46,141 nucleotides of DNA from an uncultured Lachnospiraceae bacterium (GTDB lineage Bacteria; Bacillota; Clostridia; Lachnospirales; Lachnospiraceae), in the NCBI GenBank assembly GCA_910588565.1, contig CAJUPF010000019.1, forward strand, positions 1 to 46,141, given 5' to 3'. The notes below the pieces were generated by a model. The model was not told where the DNA came from. It did no database searches and worked only from the letters and a program-made list of their open reading frames with translations. This document shows positions 16,176 to 23,812 of this stretch, piece after piece. The translations under genes and the position numbers were made by a program. Position 1 is the first letter of the stretch. The number at the start of each line of letters is the position of its first letter.

Positions 16176-17273
16176 ATGGAATTAAATTTAAGAACGGAAA
16201 AAGAATGCAGATATGATGCGGTATCATTGGGAGAGGTTATGTTACGGTTAGATCCCGGTGAGGGCAGGATTCGGACAGCCAGAAGCTTCCGCGCATGGGA
16301 AGGCGGCGGAGAATACAATGTTGTCCGGGGGCTCAGAAGATGCTTTGGCATGAGAACCGGCGTAATCACTGCTTTTGCAGAGAATGAAGTCGGTATGCTG
16401 ATGGAGGATTTTATTCTGCAGGGCGGCGTGGACACTTCCCTGATCAAATGGATGAAGACAGACGGAATCGGCAGAATCTGCAGGAACGGACTGAACTTTA
16501 CGGAACGGGGCTTTGGCATCCGCGGCGCAGTGGGATGCTCGGATCGCGCCAATACGGCGATTTCCAAAGCGACTCGCGAAGACTTTGATTTTGAGTATAT
16601 TTTTGGAGAACTGGGTGTACGCTGGCTGCATACGGGCGGAATTTATGCTGCATTATCCGAGCAGGCCAGTGAGACTGTTCTTGCGGCAATCAAAACAGCC
16701 AAAAAATATGGTACGGTAGTTTCCTATGATTTGAATTACAGGCCTTCCATGTGGAGCGCGATCGGCGGACTGGCAAAAGCGCAGGAAGTGAATAAAGAGA
16801 TTGCAGGATATGTGGATGTGATGATTGGAAATGAGGAAGATTTTACAGCTTGTCTTGGATTTGAAATCGAAGGAAACGATGAGAATCTGAAAGAACTGAA
16901 CCTGGATGGATACAAGAAAATGATCAACCATGCGGCGGAAGTATATCCGAATTTCAAGGTTGTCGCGACAACACTGCGGGAAGTAAAGACTGCGACAGTC
17001 AATGACTGGAGCGCAATCTGCTGGGCAGACGGTGAAATATATAAGGCAAAGGATTATAAGGGCCTTGAAATTATGGATCGTGTAGGCGGCGGAGATTCCT
17101 TTGCATCCGGGTTGATTTATGGGCTGATGACAACAGGCGATGCGAACATGGCAGTAAATTATGGAGCGGCGCATGGCGCGCTTGCTATGACAACGCCGGG
17201 AGATACTACTATGGCGAGCAAAAAAGAAGTAGAAGCTATTATGGGAGGCGCGGGCGCAAGAGTGCAGAGGTAG
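16176..17273 (+). CDS. PfkB-family kinase, 2-keto-3-deoxy-sugar-acid kinase type (second copy)
   Basis: The 365-residue protein has SLGEVMLRLDPGEGRIRTA near residue 17, GGGEYNVVRGL near 43 and DRVGGGDSFASGLIYGLM near 302. It shares its whole architecture with the kinase at 14291 (same IEPY/NEED-type middle and the same C-terminal motif) but differs substantially, so this is an old paralogue pair, not a recent duplication. GAGGGGAGAGG precedes the ATG. Its last codons and stop lie inside the 79-bp tandem duplication that begins at 17261. Confidence 0.88.
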   Translation: MELNLRTEKECRYDAVSLGEVMLRLDPGEGRIRTARSFRAWEGGGEYNVVRGLRRCFGMRTGVITAFAENEVGMLMEDFILQGGVDTSLIKWMKTDGIGRICRNGLNFTERGFGIRGAVGCSDRANTAISKATREDFDFEYIFGELGVRWLHTGGIYAALSEQASETVLAAIKTAKKYGTVVSYDLNYRPSMWSAIGGLAKAQEVNKEIAGYVDVMIGNEEDFTACLGFEIEGNDENLKELNLDGYKKMINHAAEVYPNFKVVATTLREVKTATVNDWSAICWADGEIYKAKDYKGLEIMDRVGGGDSFASGLIYGLMTTGDANMAVNYGAAHGALAMTTPGDTTMASKKEVEAIMGGAGARVQR

Positions 17274-17418
17274 ATAGTAGATCACAGGCAATGTCAGTAA
17301 CTTAGGGGATTTGTCGTCGGATTACAGGGGGAGTGGCGGAGTGCAGAGATAGATCGTAGATCACAGGTAATGTCAGTAGATTAAGGAATTTGTCGTCAGA
17401 CTACAGGAGAAGTGGCGA
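17261..17418 (+). repeat. 79-bp tandem duplication spanning a gene end
   Basis: Unit 1 (17261-17339) and unit 2 (17340-17418) both begin AGTGCAGAG and share GTAGATCACAGG, AATGTCAGTA, TTTGTCGTC and AGTGGCG at a constant offset of 79 bp. Unit 1 includes the last codons and stop of the kinase gene. Each unit contains AATGTCAG, the left terminus of the MITE that follows. Two tandem left ends suggest slippage or a nested insertion. Confidence 0.75.
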
Positions 17419-17613
17419 AGCGTCCGTCAGGGAGAGGCCGGGACAGAGGGTATTTATTTTGTTCCGACACAAGTCACAAAAGTAACTACCCTCCGGGTAT
17501 ACCTTTATGCCAAACGGCAGTATCAAGGAAATACCCTCTGCCCCGGCCTCTCCCTGACTACGTTAATCCAGGCTGTAAGTTGAAACATAAGTTTAGTTTA
17601 AGGCGCTGACATT
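17369..17613 (+). mobile_element. 245-bp MITE-like element (copy 2, fullest copy)
   Basis: The ends AATGTCAG (17369-17376) and CTGACATT (17606-17613) are inverted. GATCACAGGT precedes the left end and GATCGCAGGT follows the right end, a likely target duplication. Inside, a 30-nt arm at 17426-17455 pairs with 17529-17558 at 29 of 30 positions, around a 73-nt loop that carries the 45-bp insert. There is no transposase gene. A partial copy lies at 1-136 and a degraded inverted one at 28588-28656. Confidence 0.75.
17491..17535 (+). repeat. 45-bp insertion element, copy A (intergenic)
   Basis: The 30-nt core (17491-17520) starts CTCCGGGTATACC and ends TGCCAAACGGCAG. AACTACCCTC (17484-17493) recurs as AAATACCCTC (17529-17538) at exactly 45 nt. 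The equivalent MITE at 1-136 lacks the whole 45 bp. Confidence 0.75.
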
Positions 17614-17698
17614 GGATCGCAGGTAATATTTGATTCCCGCGGAGATTTCCAGTTTATGGAATATATCTGTGGGAATATGGATAAGGAGACTGGCTGAT

Positions 17699-18763
17699 AT
17701 GAAATATGCATGGATGGATACATATCTTTTGGATAAAGCAGGAGTGACGAAGGATCTGAAAGAAGAGTGGAACTGGATTCGGTATCAGATTGGAGGAAAA
17801 ATGTTTGCTGCAATCTGTTTGGGAGAGGATGGGAACCCCTGTTATATTACGCTAAAGCTCGAACCCTCCGAAGGAGACTTTCTCAGACAGCAGTATGAAG
17901 ATATTATTCCGGGCTATTATATGAATAAAGTACACTGGAATTCTATAAAATCGGATGGAGAAGTGCCGGATGATCTGTTGAAAGATATGCTGGATAAATC
18001 ATATCGTCTGGTTTTGGGAGGATTCAGTAAAAAGAAACAGCAGGAAATTATTATGAACGCAAAAGCTGTTACCAATGGACAGAGTATACAGGAACGTTTG
18101 ACAGACTGCGGAAAGGGGAGCAGGAACATGGGGTTTGATTATAAAAAAGAATACAAAGAGTTTTATATGCCTAAAAATAAACCTGGAATCATAAAAGTCC
18201 CGACAATGAATTATATTGCGGTCCGTGGAAAAGGAAATCCAAATGAGGAAGGCAGCGAGTATAAAGAATCCATTGGATTACTCTATGCCATTGCGTTTAC
18301 TATTAAAATGAGCAAAAAAGGAAATCGCCAGATAGAGGGATATTTTGACTATGTAGTCCCGCCTTTAGAGGGATTCTGGTGGCAGGAGAATCAAACGGAA
18401 ATTGATTTTGCCCACAAAGAAAAGTTCCGGTTTATCTCCGTTATCCGTCTGCCGGATTTTGTAAAAAAAGAAGATGTAGACTGGGCAAAAGAAGAAGCAG
18501 CCAGGAAAAAGAAACAGGATTTTTCCAAAGTGGAATTTCTGGCTTATCAGGAAGGCCTGTGTGTGCAGTGTATGCATATCGGCCCGTATGATGCTGAACC
18601 CGAAACAATACAAAAGATGCATGACTTTATAGCGGCAGAAGGGTATGAACCGGATATGACAGAACACAGGCTTCATCATGAAATTTATCTGAGCGATGCC
18701 AGAAGAACTGCCAAAGAGCGGTTAAAAACAGTAATACGCCATCCTATAAAAAAGATTCTGTAA
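17699..18763 (+). CDS. MmcQ/YjbR-like domain fused to a GyrI-like small-molecule-binding domain
   Basis: The 354-residue protein looks like two fused modules. Residues about 1-115 resemble the MmcQ/YjbR fold (GGKMFAAICLGEDGNPCYITLKLEP, then PGYYMNKVHWNSI). Residues about 150-350 resemble the GyrI-like effector domain (YIAVRGKGNPNE, PLEGFWW, HIGPYDAEPETIQKMHDFI, and the EIYLSDARRTAKERLKTVIRHP end typical of that group). AAGGAG lies 11 nt before the ATG at 17699. There is no helix-turn-helix of the MerR or AraC type. It follows the MITE, and its start lies 86 bp beyond the MITE terminus, so the repeat may supply or displace its promoter. Confidence 0.8.
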   Translation: MKYAWMDTYLLDKAGVTKDLKEEWNWIRYQIGGKMFAAICLGEDGNPCYITLKLEPSEGDFLRQQYEDIIPGYYMNKVHWNSIKSDGEVPDDLLKDMLDKSYRLVLGGFSKKKQQEIIMNAKAVTNGQSIQERLTDCGKGSRNMGFDYKKEYKEFYMPKNKPGIIKVPTMNYIAVRGKGNPNEEGSEYKESIGLLYAIAFTIKMSKKGNRQIEGYFDYVVPPLEGFWWQENQTEIDFAHKEKFRFISVIRLPDFVKKEDVDWAKEEAARKKKQDFSKVEFLAYQEGLCVQCMHIGPYDAEPETIQKMHDFIAAEGYEPDMTEHRLHHEIYLSDARRTAKERLKTVIRHPIKKIL

Positions 18764-18767
18764 GATC

Positions 18768-18820
18768 TGCCAGAAGCCAGTAAAGGCTGAAACCTTTGCC
18801 TTGACTGGCTTTTGGCATTT
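18768..18820 (+). terminator. Intrinsic terminator after the YjbR/GyrI-like gene
   Basis: TGCCAGAAGCCAGTAAAGGC pairs with GCCTTGACTGGCTTTTGGCA (18 of 20) and is followed by TTTT. It lies between this gene and the convergent xylulokinase gene. Its AAGGCTGAA ... GCCTTGACTGG core resembles the centre of the palindrome at 358-490. Confidence 0.8.
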
Positions 18821-18873
18821 TGAACAAGTTCATCAAGCAGCTCAAAGGAAATATTCAGACACACACTTTTTAA

Positions 18874-20340
18874 TTACAATTCCTGGAACAATCCCTTTAC
18901 CTGTGGGTATATGTTCCGGAATATCTGATATTTCGCTTCGTATTTTTCTACCAGCGCAGGCTCCGGCTTTACGGTATCAATCACTTTTACCAGCTTTTTT
19001 GCAGCTTCTTCTACAGTAGCGTAAACGCCGCATCCAACAGCGGCCAGAATCGCGCCGCCGTATCCTGGTCCTTCTTCACTTTCGATTACGTCTACTTTAA
19101 GATTTAAAATATTAGCAATCATTTTTTTCCACAACGGACTCTTAGCGCCGCCGCCGCAGATCTTTGTACGTTCTATGCGAATGCCAAGGTTTTTTGCCAC
19201 TTCTAAGGAATCCCGCAGGGCAAAGGCAACGCCTTCTAATACGGCCTGTGTCATATCCTCCCTGGTGGTATCCATCGTCATGCCGATAAACGTTCCCCTC
19301 GCTTTGGCATCGTTGTGCGGAGAACGTTCTCCCATCAGATAGGGAAGGAAAAATACGGAATTTTCTCCTAATTTGCAAATGGCTGCCTGTTCCGCTGCAA
19401 AATCAGAGGTTTTCAGAATGTCTTCATTCCACCATTTGTTGCAGGAAGCGGCGCTTAACATACAGCCCATTAGATGATATTGCCCGTCTGCATGTGCAAA
19501 CGAATGAAGAGCATTGTGATTGTCCACTGCAAAGGAGCTGCTGGAAATAAAGATAGTTCCTGAAGTTCCAAGAGAGATATTGCACCTTCCGTTTCCCACG
19601 GTTCCGGTTCCTACCGCTGCCGCGGCATTGTCTCCGGCCCCGGCAATAATTTTCACCTGTTCGGACAGACCGGTTTTTGCCGCGGCTTCCGGTGTTAAAG
19701 TTCCTACCACATCAAAGCTTTCATATAGTTTTGGAAGCTGATCTTTTGTTATGCCGCAGATATCCATCATCGGTTTTGACCAGCATTTGTTTTTAACATC
19801 CAAAAGAAGCATACCGGAGGCGTCGGAATAATCCGTACAATGTACGCCGCTTAAGCAGTAAGCCAGGTAGTCCTTTGGCAGCATAATTTTAGCTATCATG
19901 GAAAAATGTTCCGGTTCATGCTTTTTCAGCCATAAAAGCTTGGGTGCGGTAAAACCGGCAAAAGCAATATTAGCAGTATATTCTGAGAGTTTTTCTGTTC
20001 CGATGACCTGATTGAGATATTCGGTTTCTTCTTCTGTTCTTCCGTCGTTCCATAAAATTGCCGGACGGATCACGGTATCATTTTGATCCAGTACGACAAG
20101 CCCATGCATCTGCCCCCCAAAGCTGATGCCTTTGACTTCGGATTTGTCTATTCCTTCGGTCAGCTCTGCAATTCCCTGCAGCGATGCAGCCAGCCAGTCT
20201 TCCGGTTTTTGCTCCGACCATCCTGGCTGTGGGAAGTATAAGGGATATTCTTTGGATACAATACGTTTTATTTCGCCTGCTTCATTCATCAGAAGAAGCT
20301 TTACGGCGGAAGTTCCTAAATCAATACCTATATATAACAT
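18874..20340 (-). CDS. xylB: Xylulokinase (FGGY carbohydrate kinase)
   Basis: The 488-residue FGGY kinase starts YIGIDLGTSAVKLLLMN (phosphate-1 motif) and has GGQMHGLVVLD near residue 80, AILWNDGRTEEE near 95, GAGDNAAAAVGTG near 233 and GGGAKSPLWKKMIANIL near 400, all matching xylulokinase. It phosphorylates D-xylulose, feeding the pentose phosphate pathway. GGACAGGAGGTAAC precedes the ATG. It is the last gene of a minus-strand group with DUF4867 and an AraC regulator. No xylose isomerase gene lies in the window. Confidence 0.92.
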   Translation of the reverse strand: MLYIGIDLGTSAVKLLLMNEAGEIKRIVSKEYPLYFPQPGWSEQKPEDWLAASLQGIAELTEGIDKSEVKGISFGGQMHGLVVLDQNDTVIRPAILWNDGRTEEETEYLNQVIGTEKLSEYTANIAFAGFTAPKLLWLKKHEPEHFSMIAKIMLPKDYLAYCLSGVHCTDYSDASGMLLLDVKNKCWSKPMMDICGITKDQLPKLYESFDVVGTLTPEAAAKTGLSEQVKIIAGAGDNAAAAVGTGTVGNGRCNISLGTSGTIFISSSSFAVDNHNALHSFAHADGQYHLMGCMLSAASCNKWWNEDILKTSDFAAEQAAICKLGENSVFFLPYLMGERSPHNDAKARGTFIGMTMDTTREDMTQAVLEGVAFALRDSLEVAKNLGIRIERTKICGGGAKSPLWKKMIANILNLKVDVIESEEGPGYGGAILAAVGCGVYATVEEAAKKLVKVIDTVKPEPALVEKYEAKYQIFRNIYPQVKGLFQEL

Positions 20341-20417
20341 AGTTACCTCCTGTCCTGGCCTGGAATTGTTTCATTCACTGGCCGCATGTCTTATGGTATG
20401 TATGGATTTTGTATGTC

Positions 20418-21038
20418 CTATACTGTGACATTTTCTCCCTGTAAGCCGCAGAAAGCGCCTTCGATTCCGGCCTTTGGGTGTGCAATCAGCCATTTGTTTT
20501 TCGCCGCAATCAGTCTGTCTTCCCCGGCTGCATCAGCGGAACCGGGCAGTTCTGCATTGGTATCCTTTGGAAGGACGATGACACAGCGGAAGCCTTCTTC
20601 CTGTCCGGCAGAGCAGGGTGCGTAATGAAGCGTTGTCGCATAAAGTTCTACGGCTGTGCCTGCCGGGAGCAGATAGGCCTCCATATTTGCGGTATCATAG
20701 GTATAATCTTCCCGGATATCCTGCTGCTTGCCAAGGAGCAAAATTAAATCGTTGACCGCAATGTCAATTTCTGAGGAGCGGTGGTATTCGATGGCGTTGA
20801 GCTTGTGATTGTTCCCGTTGCAGTAGCCGATTTCTATCGGCAGGCCGCCATAACCCCGGAGAGATAATTCTTTGCTTACCGGGAGAGATTCTAACTCTTC
20901 GTCAGAAGCTACATAAATCGCACGATCCATAGGAAGCGGCGTGTGCGCCATTTTTTTCAGAAGCGCGTCAAAATCATACCCGCTTAGTACTTTGCCATAT
21001 GTAGAAAACGATGCGTCCGTTACAGAATGAATTGTCAT
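20418..21038 (-). CDS. DUF4867-family protein
   Basis: The 206-residue protein is one I recognise as DUF4867, a Firmicutes family often found beside xylulokinase. Residues about 60-150 read like a cupin barrel (PIEIGYCNGNNHKLNAIEYHRSSEIDI, then LLPAGTAVELYATTLHYAPC), with histidines and glutamates placed as in metal-binding sugar isomerases. AAAAGGAGG precedes the ATG. It is 77 bp upstream of xylB and probably cotranscribed. A role as a pentose isomerase or epimerase supplying XylB is inference. Confidence 0.75.
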   Translation of the reverse strand: MTIHSVTDASFSTYGKVLSGYDFDALLKKMAHTPLPMDRAIYVASDEELESLPVSKELSLRGYGGLPIEIGYCNGNNHKLNAIEYHRSSEIDIAVNDLILLLGKQQDIREDYTYDTANMEAYLLPAGTAVELYATTLHYAPCSAGQEEGFRCVIVLPKDTNAELPGSADAAGEDRLIAAKNKWLIAHPKAGIEGAFCGLQGENVTV

Positions 21039-21104
21039 AACAATCCTCCTTTTCTTGTCCTTTTTATTTTCATTCTATTCTGTTTACATATATATTTCGA
21101 CCGA

Positions 21105-21974
21105 TTAATTGTCCCATTCGTGGCTATTTTTTGACTTTTTAAGCGATATGGTTTCGGATTCTTTTCTGCGGTATTCACTGGGCAGCATACCATACTTTTT
21201 CTGAAAAGATCTGGCAAAAGCTTTGCTGCTGGCAAATCCGTGCCGCATGGCGATTTCCCCAAGCGGCGTCTGGGTATTCAGAAGCTCGATGTAGGCATAT
21301 TCCAGCCGAATCTGATCCAGATACGATTTGTAATTGGTTTTGGCGTATTTTCGGAACATACGGGATAAGTAGGCCGGGGAATAGCCAAAGGTTTTTGCCA
21401 CGCTGCTTAGGGAGAGTTCGCTCTGGTAATTGTCTTTCATATATGTGGTAATGGCAGACAGCCGGGAGAGCCCTTTGTTCTGCCGCATAATGTCCGCGTC
21501 GACTTTTAACTTCCGGTATTTGGTGACCAGAAGATAAAGCAGCTGGTAGAACTGTCCCTGTACTTTGAGCTCGTATCCGACGGGCTGTTTTGTGTAGGTC
21601 TGGTACATCTCCTGGATCAGCGACATGACTTCTTCGTCCTGCAGCCTGGAACTATGGGAAAAATAGATAAATTTTTCATCCGTATAATACCGTTCAAAAG
21701 AGGAGAGCGGTATCTGCAGCACAACAGTCAGATTGGGCTTTTGGGCATGGATGGAGTGGATTTCATTGGAATTGACCAGTACAAATTCGCCGGGAGTTAA
21801 GCAAATCTCTTTTTCATTCAGGTAGAACAGAATCTCGCCTGAAAAAAGCGCAAAAACTTCCACGGAACGATGCCAGTGCTTGTCCCGGATATAGTTGCCG
21901 TCTTTCCCTTCAAACAAAAACAGTTTAAATGGAATATCGTCATTTGGCAGAATCAGTTCGTGGGAATAGTTCAT
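21105..21974 (-). CDS. AraC-family transcriptional regulator with cupin sensor domain
   Basis: The 289-residue protein has an N-terminal cupin (HWHRSVEVFALFSGEILFYLNEKE near 32-55, then PGEFVLVNSNEIHS) and a C-terminal double helix-turn-helix (about 185-280, LSLSSVAKTFGYSPAYLSRMFRKY and IAMRHGFASSKAFARSFQKKYGMLPSEYR). AAAGGAGAGATCTGGCAC supports the start at 21974, not the ATG at 22016, which has no ribosome site. It lies 66 bp upstream of DUF4867 on the same strand, so it probably activates the DUF4867-xylB pair in response to a pentose (inference). Confidence 0.9.
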   Translation of the reverse strand: MNYSHELILPNDDIPFKLFLFEGKDGNYIRDKHWHRSVEVFALFSGEILFYLNEKEICLTPGEFVLVNSNEIHSIHAQKPNLTVVLQIPLSSFERYYTDEKFIYFSHSSRLQDEEVMSLIQEMYQTYTKQPVGYELKVQGQFYQLLYLLVTKYRKLKVDADIMRQNKGLSRLSAITTYMKDNYQSELSLSSVAKTFGYSPAYLSRMFRKYAKTNYKSYLDQIRLEYAYIELLNTQTPLGEIAMRHGFASSKAFARSFQKKYGMLPSEYRRKESETISLKKSKNSHEWDN

Positions 21975-22022
21975 GTGCCAGATCTCTCCTTTGTCAGTAT
22001 CTTGTATTGTCTGCATTATAAT

Positions 22023-22256
22023 ATGAATGGGAAGAACTGTAAAGTATTGGCTGTGAAAGCATCTGTTAAAACAACCGGTAAGAGTGCAAATAAGACGCTG
22101 ACATGGAAATCTTCCAATACCAAATATGCAACGGTAAACAAGAAGGGTGTTATCACTACGAAAAAAGCCGGCAAAGGAAAAACAGTAACAATTACAGCTG
22201 CATCAACGGATGGTACAAATAAAAAAGCTACTATTAAAATTAAGATTAAAAAGTAG
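22023..22256 (+). pseudogene. Remnant of a bacterial Ig-like (Big2) domain protein
   Basis: About 77 codons encode one nearly complete Big2 domain: TGKSANKTLTWKSSNTKYATVNKKGVITTKKAGKGKTVTITA, ending in KIKIKK and a stop. Such domains close large secreted or cell-wall proteins. Here there is no signal peptide, no ribosome site and no upstream coding sequence, because the reading frame abuts the 5' end of the araC gene. A proper terminator follows. The likely history is deletion of the main body, leaving the C-terminal end. Confidence 0.7.
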
Positions 22257-22265
22257 GCGTTATTA

Positions 22266-22306
22266 AAAATGCCAGAATCCGGTTTTAGCCGGAATCTGGC
22301 ATTTTT
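22266..22306 (+). terminator. Intrinsic terminator after the Big2 remnant
   Basis: AATGCCAGAATCCGG and CCGGAATCTGGCATT pair with one mismatch around TTTTAG and are followed by TTTTT. It is the preserved end of the lost gene and now insulates the methyltransferase gene. Confidence 0.88.
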
Positions 22307-22378
22307 CTATAGCATTTACACGAGGATTCAGTTAAAATAGAAAAAATAGAAAACGGATCAATTGGGAGGAGTTATGAA

Positions 22379-23800
22379 ATGATGTTGCCAGAGGAATTTG
22401 AAAACAGAATGCGCCGTTTATTAGGAACGGAATATCCGGCATTTGCGGAAAGTTATGACAGGCCGCCATATCAGGCGCTGCGGTTAAATCCATTCAAGGC
22501 GGACAGGCAGGCTTTTTTAGCGCAGGCGGCTTTTTCCCTGCATGCGGTACCCTGGGCGGAAGACGGGTTTTATTATGGGAGAGAAGATTTTCCCGGCAGG
22601 CATCCATACCATGAAGCCGGTTTGTATTATATTCAGGAGCCAAGCGCCATGGCTCCCGCGGAGTATATAGAGGCAAAGCCTGGAGAAAGAATTTTAGACC
22701 TCTGTGCCGCGCCTGGTGGGAAAAGCACGCAGATTGCAGGGAAGATGAAGGGAGAAGGCATTTTGGTCTGCAATGAGATTCATCCTGCCAGAGCCAGAAT
22801 TTTGTCGGAAAATATCGAACGGATGGGGATTTGCAACGCGATTGTCACAAATGAATCACCGGAGCGTCTGTCAGAATATTTTCCGGAATATTTTGATAAA
22901 ATATTAGTCGATGCGCCTTGTTCCGGTGAAGGGATGTTCCGCAAGAATGAAACGGCGCTTACCGAGTGGAGCTTAGAACATGTAAAGGCTTGCGCAGACA
23001 GGCAGGATGAAATCTTAAGCTGTGCCGCAGCCATGCTTCGTCCCGGCGGCAGGCTGGTCTATTCCACCTGTACATTTGCCCCGGAAGAAAATGAGGGGAG
23101 TATCAGCCGCTTTTTAAAACGGTTCCCGGACTTTGCGCTTGTGCCTGCGGAGAAAAAAGCAGGAATGACAGCCGGTCATCCGGAATGGGTTACAGATGCG
23201 GCGGAGCATATCGGGGATACGATACGGCTGTTTCCGCATAAGTTGCAGGGAGAAGGCCATTTTCTGGCTGTTATGCAAAAAAAAGATGATGGCAGGGGGC
23301 GCAGCAATACCAAAGTGGGAAACGTGAAACGCGCTTCTAAGGCAGACTGCAAAGCTTTTGCCGCGTTTTGTGAGGAAAATTTTAGGAAGCCTGTTTCTGA
23401 GAAGCCTTCTGTACCCGTATCTTTTGGCATGAAAAAAATATCTGAGGGAATATATCTTATGTTTGGCGATCAGCTCTATCTTGCGCCTGAGGATACACCT
23501 TCGCTGCAGGGACTGAAAGCGCTCCGTCCGGGGCTTCATCTTGGGACGAATAAAAAGAACCGTTTTGAACCTTCTCATGCGCTGGCGCTTTTTCTGGATC
23601 AAAATGCCGTGTGCCGCAGTTACCATTTTTCCGGGGACAGGGAGAAGGCCCGCGCTTATATCAGCGGCGAAGCGTTCCCGGCGGAAGGGGAAAAAGGCTG
23701 GTATCTGATCACAGTGGATGGATACAGTATCGGCTGGGGCAAGCTATCAGGAGGTATGATGAAAAACCACTACCCGAAAGGGCTCCGCAGAAAATTATAA
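22379..23800 (+). CDS. RsmF/NOL1-family RNA (cytosine-5) methyltransferase
   Basis: The 473-residue protein has the Rossmann methyltransferase core with ILDLCAAPGGKSTQIAG (near 105), DAPCSGEGMFRKNE near 180 and YSTCTFAPEENEG near 228; the two cysteines in the PC and TC motifs are the catalytic pair of m5C RNA methyltransferases. The C-terminal part (about 320-470) matches the RNA-binding extension of RsmF and YebU. GGGAGGA lies 8 nt before 22379. An earlier ATG at 22374 gives only MK-stop, so the real start is 22379 or 22382. The likely target is rRNA. Confidence 0.9.
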   Translation: MMLPEEFENRMRRLLGTEYPAFAESYDRPPYQALRLNPFKADRQAFLAQAAFSLHAVPWAEDGFYYGREDFPGRHPYHEAGLYYIQEPSAMAPAEYIEAKPGERILDLCAAPGGKSTQIAGKMKGEGILVCNEIHPARARILSENIERMGICNAIVTNESPERLSEYFPEYFDKILVDAPCSGEGMFRKNETALTEWSLEHVKACADRQDEILSCAAAMLRPGGRLVYSTCTFAPEENEGSISRFLKRFPDFALVPAEKKAGMTAGHPEWVTDAAEHIGDTIRLFPHKLQGEGHFLAVMQKKDDGRGRSNTKVGNVKRASKADCKAFAAFCEENFRKPVSEKPSVPVSFGMKKISEGIYLMFGDQLYLAPEDTPSLQGLKALRPGLHLGTNKKNRFEPSHALALFLDQNAVCRSYHFSGDREKARAYISGEAFPAEGEKGWYLITVDGYSIGWGKLSGGMMKNHYPKGLRRKL

Positions 23801-23812
23801 TGCGTATGCGGC

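Noticed and set aside
16653..17291. 212-codon reading frame on the minus strand
   Set aside because: It is antisense to the second kinase, whose motifs are clear, so it is a shadow.
17412..17609. 65-codon reading frame through the MITE
   Set aside because: It consists only of repeat sequence, lacks a ribosome site and would not be conserved.
17261..17613. Repeats around 17.3-17.6 kb as a possible CRISPR array
   Set aside because: There are only two 79-bp units without spacer structure, and no cas genes in the window.
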